Below, piece by piece: positions 53,832 to 62,142 of a stretch of 64,000 nucleotides of DNA. The stretch's first letter is position 1. Each line of letters begins with the position of its first letter. Made by a program: the position numbers and the translations under genes. Below the pieces are notes generated by a model. The model was not told the DNA's origin and did no database searches. It saw nothing but the letters and a program-made list of their open reading frames with translations. This DNA comes from an uncultured Bacteroidales bacterium (GTDB taxonomy: Bacteria; Bacteroidota; Bacteroidia; Bacteroidales; Paludibacteraceae): positions 1-64,000 of the forward strand of contig CACWNR010000005.1 of assembly GCA_902762355.1 (NCBI GenBank). The letters run 5' to 3'.

Positions 53832-54289
53832 TGAAGATTGCGAACGACATATTGATTCCTGAGTTGGCGCGACTTTTGGCCGAAGGCAAAGAGGTTCGTT
53901 TTACCCCTTCCGGCGTGAGTATGCGGCCGTTCATAGAAGGTGACCGGGATAGTGTCATTCTTAAGGCACTCACACGCCCGCCTCGCCTCGGAGACATCCT
54001 CTTGGCGCAGACCCAAACGCTATGCGGACAAACGACGTACGTTCTCCATCGTCTCATTCGCATTGAAGGCGATACGTACGTTCTCCAAGGCGACGGAAAC
54101 CTTGCCGGCGAAGAGCGTTGTGTCCTCGGCGACATCATTGGCCGCGTCACACGCATTGAGACTCCGTCTGGCCGCCGTAAACCCCTCACTCGCGGCTATT
54201 TATGGCACTTACTTAAACCCGTCCGCAACTATCTCTTAAAGCTCTATCGTCATTCCATTTTGAAATTATATAAAAATGAGAACAATTGA
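53831..54289 (+). CDS. ER-type (S26B) signal-peptidase-like serine peptidase
   Basis: 152 residues. The Ser motif is PSGVSMRPFIEGD with S30; GDILLAQ lies at 54-60; YVLHRLIRIEGD places a His (H73) where bacterial type I peptidases have Lys, as in SipW and eukaryotic-type enzymes; VLQGDGN (84-90) and LGDIIGRV complete the fold. There is no N-terminal membrane anchor, only an amphipathic basic C-terminus (WHLLKPVRNYLLKLYRHS). Annotated relatives are called S24/S26 peptidases and often lie beside PqqD genes in Bacteroidales. It overlaps both neighbours (1 and 14 nt). Cleavage of a dedicated peptide is inferred. Confidence 0.8.
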   Translation: MKIANDILIPELARLLAEGKEVRFTPSGVSMRPFIEGDRDSVILKALTRPPRLGDILLAQTQTLCGQTTYVLHRLIRIEGDTYVLQGDGNLAGEERCVLGDIIGRVTRIETPSGRRKPLTRGYLWHLLKPVRNYLLKLYRHSILKLYKNENN

Positions 54290-54557
54290 AGGATTTCGCC
54301 TCCGTAAGTTAGGCAACGAATATATTCTCGTCGGAGAATCAATGGCGCTCATCAATTTTAACAAGATGATCACCCTCAATGAAACCGCTGCTTTCCTCTG
54401 GGAGAAGGCCGCTGAATTATCCTCTTCTCACGGCTCTTTTGACGCCGCTTCCCTCACCAAAGCCCTCTGCGCCGAGTACGACGTCGCTCCCGAACAGGCC
54501 ATGACCGACGTCACCGCTACCATCGATTCCTGGCTCGATGCCGGCGTAATTGAATAA
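54276..54557 (+). CDS. PqqD-like peptide-recognition protein
   Basis: 93 residues with the PqqD/RRE pattern: FRLRKLGNEYILVGES (beta hairpin), ALINFNKMITLNETAAFLWE (strand plus first helix), TKALCAEYDVAPEQAMTDVT and the closing TIDSWLDAGVIE. Such domains hold the leader of a ribosomally made peptide and present it to a modifying enzyme. No radical SAM, ATP-grasp, YcaO or transporter gene lies nearby, so its partner must be elsewhere or the protein works with the peptidase alone. Overlaps the peptidase gene by 14 nt and is followed by a terminator. Confidence 0.82.
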   Translation: MRTIEGFRLRKLGNEYILVGESMALINFNKMITLNETAAFLWEKAAELSSSHGSFDAASLTKALCAEYDVAPEQAMTDVTATIDSWLDAGVIE

Positions 54558-54569
54558 ATAATTCTTACT

Positions 54570-54613
54570 TGGCACTTTGAATATGTTTTATAGCATAAAA
54601 AGTGTCATTTTTT
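54570..54613 (+). terminator. Terminator after the PqqD-like gene
   Basis: TGGCACTTT (54570-54578) pairs with AAAGTGTCA (54599-54607) with one G-T pair, followed by six T. ATG/CAT pairing extends into the loop. Confidence 0.8.
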
Positions 54614-54663
54614 AAGAAACGGCTACACCTTATTATTAATTGCGCGCGTAAGTGTGCGATTTT

Positions 54664-54695
54664 TTTGCGTATTTCAAAGAAATATATTAATTTTG
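54664..54695 (+). promoter_or_regulatory. Promoter of the 2030-residue surface protein
   Basis: TTTG (54664-54667), 20-nt spacer, TAATTTTG (54688-54695); leader of about 105 nt starting CCGATTTTGAGTGAA, resembling the starts of two other transcripts in the window. Confidence 0.75.
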
Positions 54696-54810
54696 CACCC
54701 GATTTTGAGTGAATATGTTAAACAAATGTTCAGAAAATATTAATAATAGGACATTTTGCAAAATTCACTTAGCAAATTAGTCAAACAATCGAAAAGAAAG
54801 GTACAAAAAT

Positions 54811-57800
54811 ATGAAAAAGATTTACATGTTACATAAATCAACCGATAAGGGTACGGTAAACATAGGGATAAAGTCTAGGATTCCTACGATAAACACCCGT
54901 ATTTGGTCTGTCATTGCCCCGATGCTTTTTGTAGTGTTTGGGCTTTTTGGCGTAAATGAGAGTGCGTGGGGAGCAGGAAATACATGGACAGTTCGAGTTG
55001 GTGTCGGAACTGGTTCTGTTGGACGCGGAGAGGCTTATGCTCAGATATATAGCGATGCTGTAGTTGGCGGTGGTGTACAGGTAACAACAACTACTGCCAC
55101 AACAACGACTCTAGAGACTGAGTCTTGGACATCGTCTTTGACTTCTACTAAGGCGCATTGTATCTATACAGCCACTGCTTATGCAGGCTATCATTTTGCG
55201 GCATGGTATACTAATGCGGAGTGTAATAGCGGGGAGAAAACTGGCTCTACATATACTGGTACATCTGAAGGTGGAGGTCCAGGGAAACATTGGGAGGGAA
55301 TCATAAGGGTTCTTGATGCAACTGATATTACCTATACATATTATGCAAAATTTGATGCGAATACATACTCCGTTAAGTTTCATGCGAATGGAGGAACCGG
55401 TTCTGATGTTACTCAGACCGGATTCACCTATGGTACTTTGAAAAGTCTAAGGGCAAACACTTTCACAAAAACAGGATATACATTTGCAGGTTGGGCTGTG
55501 ACAAGCGACGGTGATGTTACGTACTCTGATAAGCAACAAGTTTCCATTGCAACCACAACAAATGGTGCGACAGTGGATTTGTTCGCTAAATGGACGGCAA
55601 ATCAATACGATGTTACCCTGAATGCGAACGGCGGAAGTAGTAGTGATCAGACGGTTCTGGCTACCTTTGATGCCGCAATGCCCACTACGCTCAAAGCTGG
55701 AGGTGCTATAGCTACTCCTGAAAGAACCGACTATACGTTTGTGGGTTATTTTGATGCTCAGACGGGCGGTACTAAGTATTACAATGCGGACCTGACTTCC
55801 GCACGCACGTGGAACTATGCATCCAATAAGACTTTGTACGCACACTGGGAGGCAACCTATTACGGACGTGCCGAATCGTATTCCAACCCGGCCGTGGCTG
55901 GTGGCACTTGGGTAAGTTGCAACGGCAATAAGCCAAGCAAACCGGAAGATTACAAGGCTCAGGATTATTCCAACTGGCAATCGGCTACGATACTGGCTGC
56001 TGCTCCTACGTGTAGCGCATATTTCGAGGAATCACAAGCCGATGGATATAAGTTCATGGGTTGGTACACCGGTGCTAACGGAACAGGAGAACTAAAGAGC
56101 AGTGCCGTTTCTTATACCGAAGAATTTACAGTGACCGCTGTAAACATGAATCCTCGCACAACGATTACTCGTTACGCATATTTCGTGCCGGTAACCGTGA
56201 ATTCGGTTAGTCCGGCGACTACTACTTTGACCTTTACTCAACCGGAGACGAAGTCCGTTACGTTGACCTTCGGTGTATCGAACGCAGACGAGGCAGCAGA
56301 CTTTAATGAGCCGGTTATAAGCAATACCGCCGATTGGTCGTTGACCTCTTGGTCGTACGCCAATAATCAAGTGACGGTAGTTGTTGCGATGACCGTAACC
56401 GGCAATGTGACTGCCTCGGGCGACCACAACACCACTGTTACCCTGACCTCCAAAGGAACGTCTGACAACCAGTCGAAGTCGGCTACGATTAACGCAACGG
56501 TAAACATGGATCCGGTGATTACATGTACTATCGGCGATAATTACATGGTGGACGCTCCGGCTTTGGACTTGAATACCTTGTGGACCAGTACCAGCAACGG
56601 AACAAAGACTTATTCGGTAGTTTCTTTCACTCCGGCTAATAGCAACGACGTTGCAACCGCTCCTGCAGTAAATGGTAATTCGTTGAGTTTGAGCCAAGCA
56701 GGTATAGTAGTACTGAAATTGGTACAAACTGTTTCGACTAGCTACAATGCCGCTGAGGCTACCAAGACAATTACTATACATAAATATAATAGTACGTACG
56801 CGGGCGTAGAGGATTTGGATGTGAAAGTAGATGAGAATGTTGTTTCCGGTTATACGTTGACCTATGTGAAGCCTAATGAGGCTTATATCGGCGAAGATAA
56901 TATCGCCGCAGGCGTTCCGACACTGGGCGAGAACTCTGGTAACTTCTACTATACCTTGACGAATAATGTTACCACCTCAGTAACAGCGGAGAGTCCCGAT
57001 CCATCTTTGGCTATTTCCTATGTGCCCGCAACAAAGACAGCAACAGGAAAGAACCAAGGTACGGGTACGATTGTAATCACGCAAAAAGAGACCTACAAGT
57101 ACAAAGCGTCTGCAACTACATTTGTCGTACGCGTTTCGAAGCACTCCAATGTGTTTACCAATAACTGGGGTGATTGGACGAAAGACATGAATAAGAACGC
57201 AAGTAGTGACATCTCATTAACAGCGAATAATACGAATTATACTGCGTACCCGATTCAAATAACGCAGACATACGGTGAGGAAGTAGCAACAATAACCAGT
57301 AATAACGCTACTTCAAAGACTGTTACTACTAATTCGACAAACGGTTATTCTACTTGGTATATCTACCAAGCTGCTAACTACAAGTACAATGCTGCCGAGG
57401 CAGACTTGATGGTTACTGTAGGCGTGCCAGCTCCTCCTGTTTGCTACGTGGTAGAGGATTACAACACATACTCTTTTTCTACCGCGATTAATGACTGGGA
57501 AGGTCACTTTGATACACCCATTGCTATCAATGCGCCGGTAGATAAGATTTGGTTTACGGCTACCCGTCAATGGGGCGGATACGACTATTTCGTGGTAGAA
57601 TATACCGTAGATAACGGTTCTCACTGGCGTACGATAGTAGATAACCCCGGATTGAGTTATAATGATAAAGATTTCGGTCCGTATTCATTCCAAGGCTTGC
57701 AGAGCAATGAGAAAGTGACGCATATCCGTTTCGGTGCTAAGCAAGGTGCTACTCTGACCAAATGGTACAAGAATATCAAAGTTTCTCGTAAGGCATACCT

Positions 57801-60800
57801 GAATACCCAGGACGCTTCGCACAATAATATATCGACGCTGGCAATGCCGAGCAACACAATCGGTAATAGTGTTCAGGCTAAATTCTATGTGGATTATAGC
57901 ACGTGTGCCGATGAGATTCTGTTGGAGTCGAATAATGAGCACTTTACGCTGAGTAAGACGAACTTCACGGCAAATGGTGACAACCGCGACTCCCAGAAAG
58001 AGGAAATCGTTGTTACGTATACCAACAATACGGTCAGCAAAGATACAGCTATTATCTCCATTTATACCGGCTATCAACGTCGCGTATTACGTGTAACGGC
58101 GGAAACAAACAGACGTGTACAGACCCTCACCTGGCAGGAAGGCTTTGACTCCGATCCGATTACTGTTCCCGTTGGTCTGACGGTGGATAATACTCACGAA
58201 GCCGTTTTGGCGTCCAGCACGAACATGGTTAAGTATACTTCCGGTGATGAGGAGATTATTCAGATAATTAATGGTGGTTATGGTTTCCAAGTCTTAAAAG
58301 CAGGTACTACCACGATTACGGCTTCCGAGGACGGAAACAATACTTGGTCGCCTGTAAGCGAAACGAAGACAATCATCGCAACCGATAAGATTATTCAGGA
58401 AATCAGCTGGCAACAGACCCTGCCTCTCCGAATGGAAATAGGTGATGAGATTGCGTTGGAGGCTTCTGTTTATCTACGTAATACCTCCACAGGAGAGAAG
58501 ACCTACTCGGCTGCGCGTACTGCAGAACTCACCTATTCGTGCCCGATTAACAATGTTCTCTCGTTGGATGGCAATACCATTACCATTATCGGTTACGGTT
58601 CTACAACTATTACCGCAAGTGTAAATGGTAATGAGGACTATGAGCCTGCTGCTTCCGTAACGCTGACCGTAATCGTACGCGCACCTTCAACCGGTTGCGA
58701 GACTCCGCTGACGTACTATCAGAGCGAGGCTATAGAGCTCTTCTTGTTCGATTTCAGTTTTACAGACTGGGAGACTCCGCAACTTACTTCGGACGTGATA
58801 TACTTCGACCAGGCTAACGGTAAACCGGACAAATTGTCCTTCCAGCATAGTGGAGCTTCCTATACGGCGCTGAGTAGAGAATTCTACGGCGGTACTATAT
58901 TGGTTGAGGAGCATGTGAATAACGGATGGGTTGAAGTCGCTAATTCACGTATTCAGCCTACGAAAAACGCTTGGAATAGATTAGAGAACCTCCAGTTGAA
59001 TGAAAACGCAGATGCGATTCGTTTCATTCGTATAGCAGGTGGTACGGGATATCATTATATCAAAGACATCCAAGTAACGAAGCGTCAGTATCTGCGTACT
59101 GCCGAGACGGTCATTAACTTAGGCGATGTGAAAGTAGGTGAGCATCGTAAGGATACTATCGGCTTTGATTATTCCGATTTGAAAGGTGACGTGAACGCTA
59201 TACAATTGGCCGATAATAATTGGATGATGATAGCGAATAGTGGTGTAGTCGATATTACTTGTGGTAGCCACGGACATTACGACTTGCCTATCGTGTTTGC
59301 GCCTCAACAGGCCGGCGAATGGAAAGATACCATCGTTGTTGTCGATGAACTTACCCATTTGGAGATTCGTGTTCCGATGGAGGCGAACGTGCTCCAAGCA
59401 GATAGATTTATTTATACTACAGAAGGAGATTGGGGCGAAGATTCGAACTGGAGTACCGGTGCTGTTCCCGGTCCGAATGCGGATGTTACCATCAACGCCA
59501 ATGTAACTATTGTCGGAAATGTGACAGTCAATAGTTTGGCTATCGCTCAAGGCGCAACTGTAACCGTTACGAACGGTAATACGCTTTCTATCGGTTCCGG
59601 TAGCCCGCAAGAATTGCCTGCCTATGGTAATCTCTTCGTTAAGAATGGTGGTGAAGTGAATGTTGACGGTATGCTTAGAGTGAGCGACCTGACGGTGGAA
59701 ACTTCTATCGGTACTTCTAATGGAACCGGTAAGAGCGGACAGATTGCCCAAGCGGATCATATCGCTTATACGAATGCGTATATTGAGATTAACATGGACC
59801 CGACGGGAACGATGAACGATTCCAAGTGGTACGCTTTCACGGTTCCGTTTACGGTTGATGTGAATAATGGTGTTTCCCGCAAGGAAGGCAAAGTATACCG
59901 TAACTGCGTATATGGTACGCATTATAAGATTTGTGAGTACGACGCAGATAAACGTCTCACTACCGGTAAGGGCTGGAAATATATTACTACTTCTCACCTC
60001 AACCCCGGACAGTTCTATTACTTCACGGTGAACGGTTCTTATAATACGTATCGTTTCAAAGCTGCCGGAAATAGTTATAGCGCTGTTACGGAGAAATCGC
60101 TGATTACGAATGGTACGGGTTCGGATGCTAACTGGAATGGTGTAGGTAACTCCACCTTACAGTACGCAAAAGCCTCTTATTCCGGAAGTGGATATGTACA
60201 AGTATACCAGAATGGTCTCGATGCATATAAGACTGTTCCTACCAGCTCTACTACCTTTGTTGTCGGATGCCCGTTCTTTATCCAGGCTTCTACTGCATCT
60301 ACTTTGACCCTCAATCATCCGTCGGAAGGTGTTACCGCTTATTACGCACCGCGTCGTGAGCAGGCTTCGGAGAATGAAGCTGTTTGCATTAACTTTAGCG
60401 CGGTTGACGGTGATTATATGGATCCGATTTACGTTTCGGCTTCGGATAAAGAGGAGGATGCCTATATGCTTGGTCATGATTTGTCGAAAGCAGGCGAGAG
60501 TAAGATGATTCCGCAATTGTGGGTAAATGCGTATGGTAAAAAGCTGAGTGTACATGAAATGGCTTGGCAAGGCAATAATGCATATTGTACATTGGGTCTG
60601 TATGTACCTGCTAATGGCGAGTATGTTCTTTCTGCTGCTCAGCCGGAGGATGATACCAAGATTTATCTTACGATGGATGGTCAGCCTGTTTGGGATCTCA
60701 CTATGACGGATTATACCTTTACGTTATCGAAGGGAACAACTGGTTCTTACGGTCTGATGATAGTGAAAGCTCCGGCGATAACTACCGGTGTAGAACAAGC

Positions 60801-60903
60801 ACAAGCAGACAATGTACAAGAGTCCAAACTAATCATCAATGGTACCTTGTTCATCCTCCGCAATGGTGAAATGTTTGACGCAGTAGGTAGAAAAGTTAAA
60901 TAA
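54811..60903 (+). CDS. Large repeat surface protein with C-terminal motif
   Basis: 2030 residues. The signal sequence is unusually long: about 30 polar and basic residues, then IWSVIAPMLFVVFGLFGV and a cut near AWGAG. Residues about 185-350 hold Listeria-Bacteroides/InlB B-type repeats (YSVKFHANGGTGSD, GYTFAGWAVTS, YDVTLNANGGSSSD, LYAHWEA). Ig-like and choice-of-anchor-like domains follow (SVSPATTTLTFTQPETKSVT), two jelly-roll-like blocks around 890-990 and 1310-1400, and a short right-handed beta-helix-like stretch (about 1545-1620, ADVTINANVTIVGNVTVNSL). It ends with NGTLFILRNGEMFDAVGRK and VK. Probably a surface or outer-membrane-attached adhesin; no enzyme motif was seen. Confidence 0.82.
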   Translation: MKKIYMLHKSTDKGTVNIGIKSRIPTINTRIWSVIAPMLFVVFGLFGVNESAWGAGNTWTVRVGVGTGSVGRGEAYAQIYSDAVVGGGVQVTTTTATTTTLETESWTSSLTSTKAHCIYTATAYAGYHFAAWYTNAECNSGEKTGSTYTGTSEGGGPGKHWEGIIRVLDATDITYTYYAKFDANTYSVKFHANGGTGSDVTQTGFTYGTLKSLRANTFTKTGYTFAGWAVTSDGDVTYSDKQQVSIATTTNGATVDLFAKWTANQYDVTLNANGGSSSDQTVLATFDAAMPTTLKAGGAIATPERTDYTFVGYFDAQTGGTKYYNADLTSARTWNYASNKTLYAHWEATYYGRAESYSNPAVAGGTWVSCNGNKPSKPEDYKAQDYSNWQSATILAAAPTCSAYFEESQADGYKFMGWYTGANGTGELKSSAVSYTEEFTVTAVNMNPRTTITRYAYFVPVTVNSVSPATTTLTFTQPETKSVTLTFGVSNADEAADFNEPVISNTADWSLTSWSYANNQVTVVVAMTVTGNVTASGDHNTTVTLTSKGTSDNQSKSATINATVNMDPVITCTIGDNYMVDAPALDLNTLWTSTSNGTKTYSVVSFTPANSNDVATAPAVNGNSLSLSQAGIVVLKLVQTVSTSYNAAEATKTITIHKYNSTYAGVEDLDVKVDENVVSGYTLTYVKPNEAYIGEDNIAAGVPTLGENSGNFYYTLTNNVTTSVTAESPDPSLAISYVPATKTATGKNQGTGTIVITQKETYKYKASATTFVVRVSKHSNVFTNNWGDWTKDMNKNASSDISLTANNTNYTAYPIQITQTYGEEVATITSNNATSKTVTTNSTNGYSTWYIYQAANYKYNAAEADLMVTVGVPAPPVCYVVEDYNTYSFSTAINDWEGHFDTPIAINAPVDKIWFTATRQWGGYDYFVVEYTVDNGSHWRTIVDNPGLSYNDKDFGPYSFQGLQSNEKVTHIRFGAKQGATLTKWYKNIKVSRKAYLNTQDASHNNISTLAMPSNTIGNSVQAKFYVDYSTCADEILLESNNEHFTLSKTNFTANGDNRDSQKEEIVVTYTNNTVSKDTAIISIYTGYQRRVLRVTAETNRRVQTLTWQEGFDSDPITVPVGLTVDNTHEAVLASSTNMVKYTSGDEEIIQIINGGYGFQVLKAGTTTITASEDGNNTWSPVSETKTIIATDKIIQEISWQQTLPLRMEIGDEIALEASVYLRNTSTGEKTYSAARTAELTYSCPINNVLSLDGNTITIIGYGSTTITASVNGNEDYEPAASVTLTVIVRAPSTGCETPLTYYQSEAIELFLFDFSFTDWETPQLTSDVIYFDQANGKPDKLSFQHSGASYTALSREFYGGTILVEEHVNNGWVEVANSRIQPTKNAWNRLENLQLNENADAIRFIRIAGGTGYHYIKDIQVTKRQYLRTAETVINLGDVKVGEHRKDTIGFDYSDLKGDVNAIQLADNNWMMIANSGVVDITCGSHGHYDLPIVFAPQQAGEWKDTIVVVDELTHLEIRVPMEANVLQADRFIYTTEGDWGEDSNWSTGAVPGPNADVTINANVTIVGNVTVNSLAIAQGATVTVTNGNTLSIGSGSPQELPAYGNLFVKNGGEVNVDGMLRVSDLTVETSIGTSNGTGKSGQIAQADHIAYTNAYIEINMDPTGTMNDSKWYAFTVPFTVDVNNGVSRKEGKVYRNCVYGTHYKICEYDADKRLTTGKGWKYITTSHLNPGQFYYFTVNGSYNTYRFKAAGNSYSAVTEKSLITNGTGSDANWNGVGNSTLQYAKASYSGSGYVQVYQNGLDAYKTVPTSSTTFVVGCPFFIQASTASTLTLNHPSEGVTAYYAPRREQASENEAVCINFSAVDGDYMDPIYVSASDKEEDAYMLGHDLSKAGESKMIPQLWVNAYGKKLSVHEMAWQGNNAYCTLGLYVPANGEYVLSAAQPEDDTKIYLTMDGQPVWDLTMTDYTFTLSKGTTGSYGLMIVKAPAITTGVEQAQADNVQESKLIINGTLFILRNGEMFDAVGRKVK

Positions 60904-60916
60904 TTATACGAAATTG

Positions 60917-60948
60917 TTTGGTCGTTTCAAAAAAATGTAGTACCTTTG
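60917..60948 (+). promoter_or_regulatory. Promoter of the 45-codon peptide gene
   Basis: TTTG (60917-60920), 20-nt spacer, TACCTTTG (60941-60948). The transcript would start near GCCGTTTTTGAGTCAA and have a leader of about 35 nt. Confidence 0.8.
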
Positions 60949-60987
60949 TGCCGTTTTTGAGTCAAACGACCGAATAGAGTAAAAGAA

Positions 60988-61125
60988 ATGCAACAGGAAC
61001 GCAAATATATTACCCCCTCATCAAGTATCGAGCCTTGGCTTGGTAAAGAATGTTGGATGATGGCCGGTGATTCGGGATGGGTTGAGCCTACAAGTGCTCC
61101 TCCTCGTCGTGATCCGGCTTTCTAA
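60988..61125 (+). CDS. Small peptide of the KYITP...AG-S-G type, possible peptide precursor
   Basis: A 45-residue product with its own promoter and an AAAAGAA purine stretch before the ATG. It opens MQQERKYITPSSSIEPW, continues LGKECWMMAGDSGWVEP and ends TSAPPRRDPAF. The N-terminal YIxP and the central hydrophobic-AG-(D)-SG step resemble a family of short Bacteroidales peptides (MKKxYxxP...LAGSG...) of unknown role; this is from memory, not a search. No signal peptide. It may be a substrate of the PqqD-like protein and S26B peptidase encoded 6.4 kb upstream, or an unrelated small protein. Its TAA touches the convergent DUF4861 stop. Confidence 0.65.
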   Translation: MQQERKYITPSSSIEPWLGKECWMMAGDSGWVEPTSAPPRRDPAF

Positions 61126-62142
61126 TTATCGGAGATTTTTCGCCCAGCGGCGAAGATAAGCGAACCACTCCTCGGCAGTTGTTGCCACGGGGTGGTTTTC
61201 TTTTGTCGCTCCGCAACAAGTGAGGTAGAAGTGAAGGCCTACCTCCGCCCCCTCCCTTAAGGGAAGGGAGGTTAAGATACACAGATTGTTCTGTTTGTCA
61301 TGTACACATTCTCCCGCGAATTGTTTGGGGATGAAGACGGCGAGGCCGACGGTCTCTTTGGCATACTTAACACTATCGTTGACCGGCCAATCCGTTCCCC
61401 AACTGGCCAATAATACGCCGTTAGGCAGAATCATTGTTATCGTATCTTTTCCACCCTTCGCGGGAATAAACTGTACACCTGTGCAAAGGCCGGAGAGGGT
61501 GTCGGAGAGGCTGACATCGCACCGCATATCCCGATGACCCGCTTGCATCGTATAGCGCGTGGACATATCCACAACCTTACTCTCTACCTCCCATCCCTTA
61601 ACAGCAACCTCAATTGTAGCTTGGTCCTTTTTTGCCGATACAATCCGTTCGCTCCGTTCCGCAACGGGCTCGATATGAACCATCTTCTTGCCGTTCCAGT
61701 ACTTGACACTACCGACACCTACCGTTCCCGATACACGCAGTATATCATCGCCGTACCCTTCGGCCAACAGACTGTCGTTAGGGTACCAATAACTCTGCGC
61801 CAATTCGAGCTGCGGCTTTTTCTTGCAATAGGGATCGATGGTCTGTTTCTTGTCGAAATAGATCCGGTAAGCCATGAGTTCGGACTCAACGGCTACGCCG
61901 TGGTGATGAAGCGAGTGGTACGTGTCTCCTTTGCCTACATAATTAGGCATCGTGTCCGTCCATTCGGTAATAGGATAGCATTGTCGCATTTTGGTGCCCT
62001 CGTAGAGTACAGCGTAGCCCGGACGGATACTATCTGCCTCCGTTCCGATACGCCAAAAAGAAGTCGCTACCCGCGGAGAACAACCCGCGAGTAGCATACT
62101 CATCGCGAATAGATGCGCGATATGATCAATTGATCTTGACAT
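61126..62142 (-). CDS. DUF4861 lipoprotein, pectin-degradation associated
   Basis: A 338-residue exported lipoprotein with lipobox MLLAGC (C21). Motifs of DUF4861 are YHSLHHHGVAVESELMAYRI, YFDKKQTIDPYCKKKPQLEL, GYGDDILRVSGTVGVGSVKY, and the end LREGAEVGLHFYLTCCG. DUF4861 proteins cluster with pectate and rhamnogalacturonan enzymes, as here with GH28; some are thought to be sugar-active but the reaction is unproven. It overlaps the GH28 gene by 17 nt. A palindromic stretch (CCCTTAAGGG at 61254) near the 3-prime end encodes the LPLREG segment. Confidence 0.82.
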   Translation of the reverse strand: MSRSIDHIAHLFAMSMLLAGCSPRVATSFWRIGTEADSIRPGYAVLYEGTKMRQCYPITEWTDTMPNYVGKGDTYHSLHHHGVAVESELMAYRIYFDKKQTIDPYCKKKPQLELAQSYWYPNDSLLAEGYGDDILRVSGTVGVGSVKYWNGKKMVHIEPVAERSERIVSAKKDQATIEVAVKGWEVESKVVDMSTRYTMQAGHRDMRCDVSLSDTLSGLCTGVQFIPAKGGKDTITMILPNGVLLASWGTDWPVNDSVKYAKETVGLAVFIPKQFAGECVHDKQNNLCILTSLPLREGAEVGLHFYLTCCGATKENHPVATTAEEWFAYLRRWAKNLR

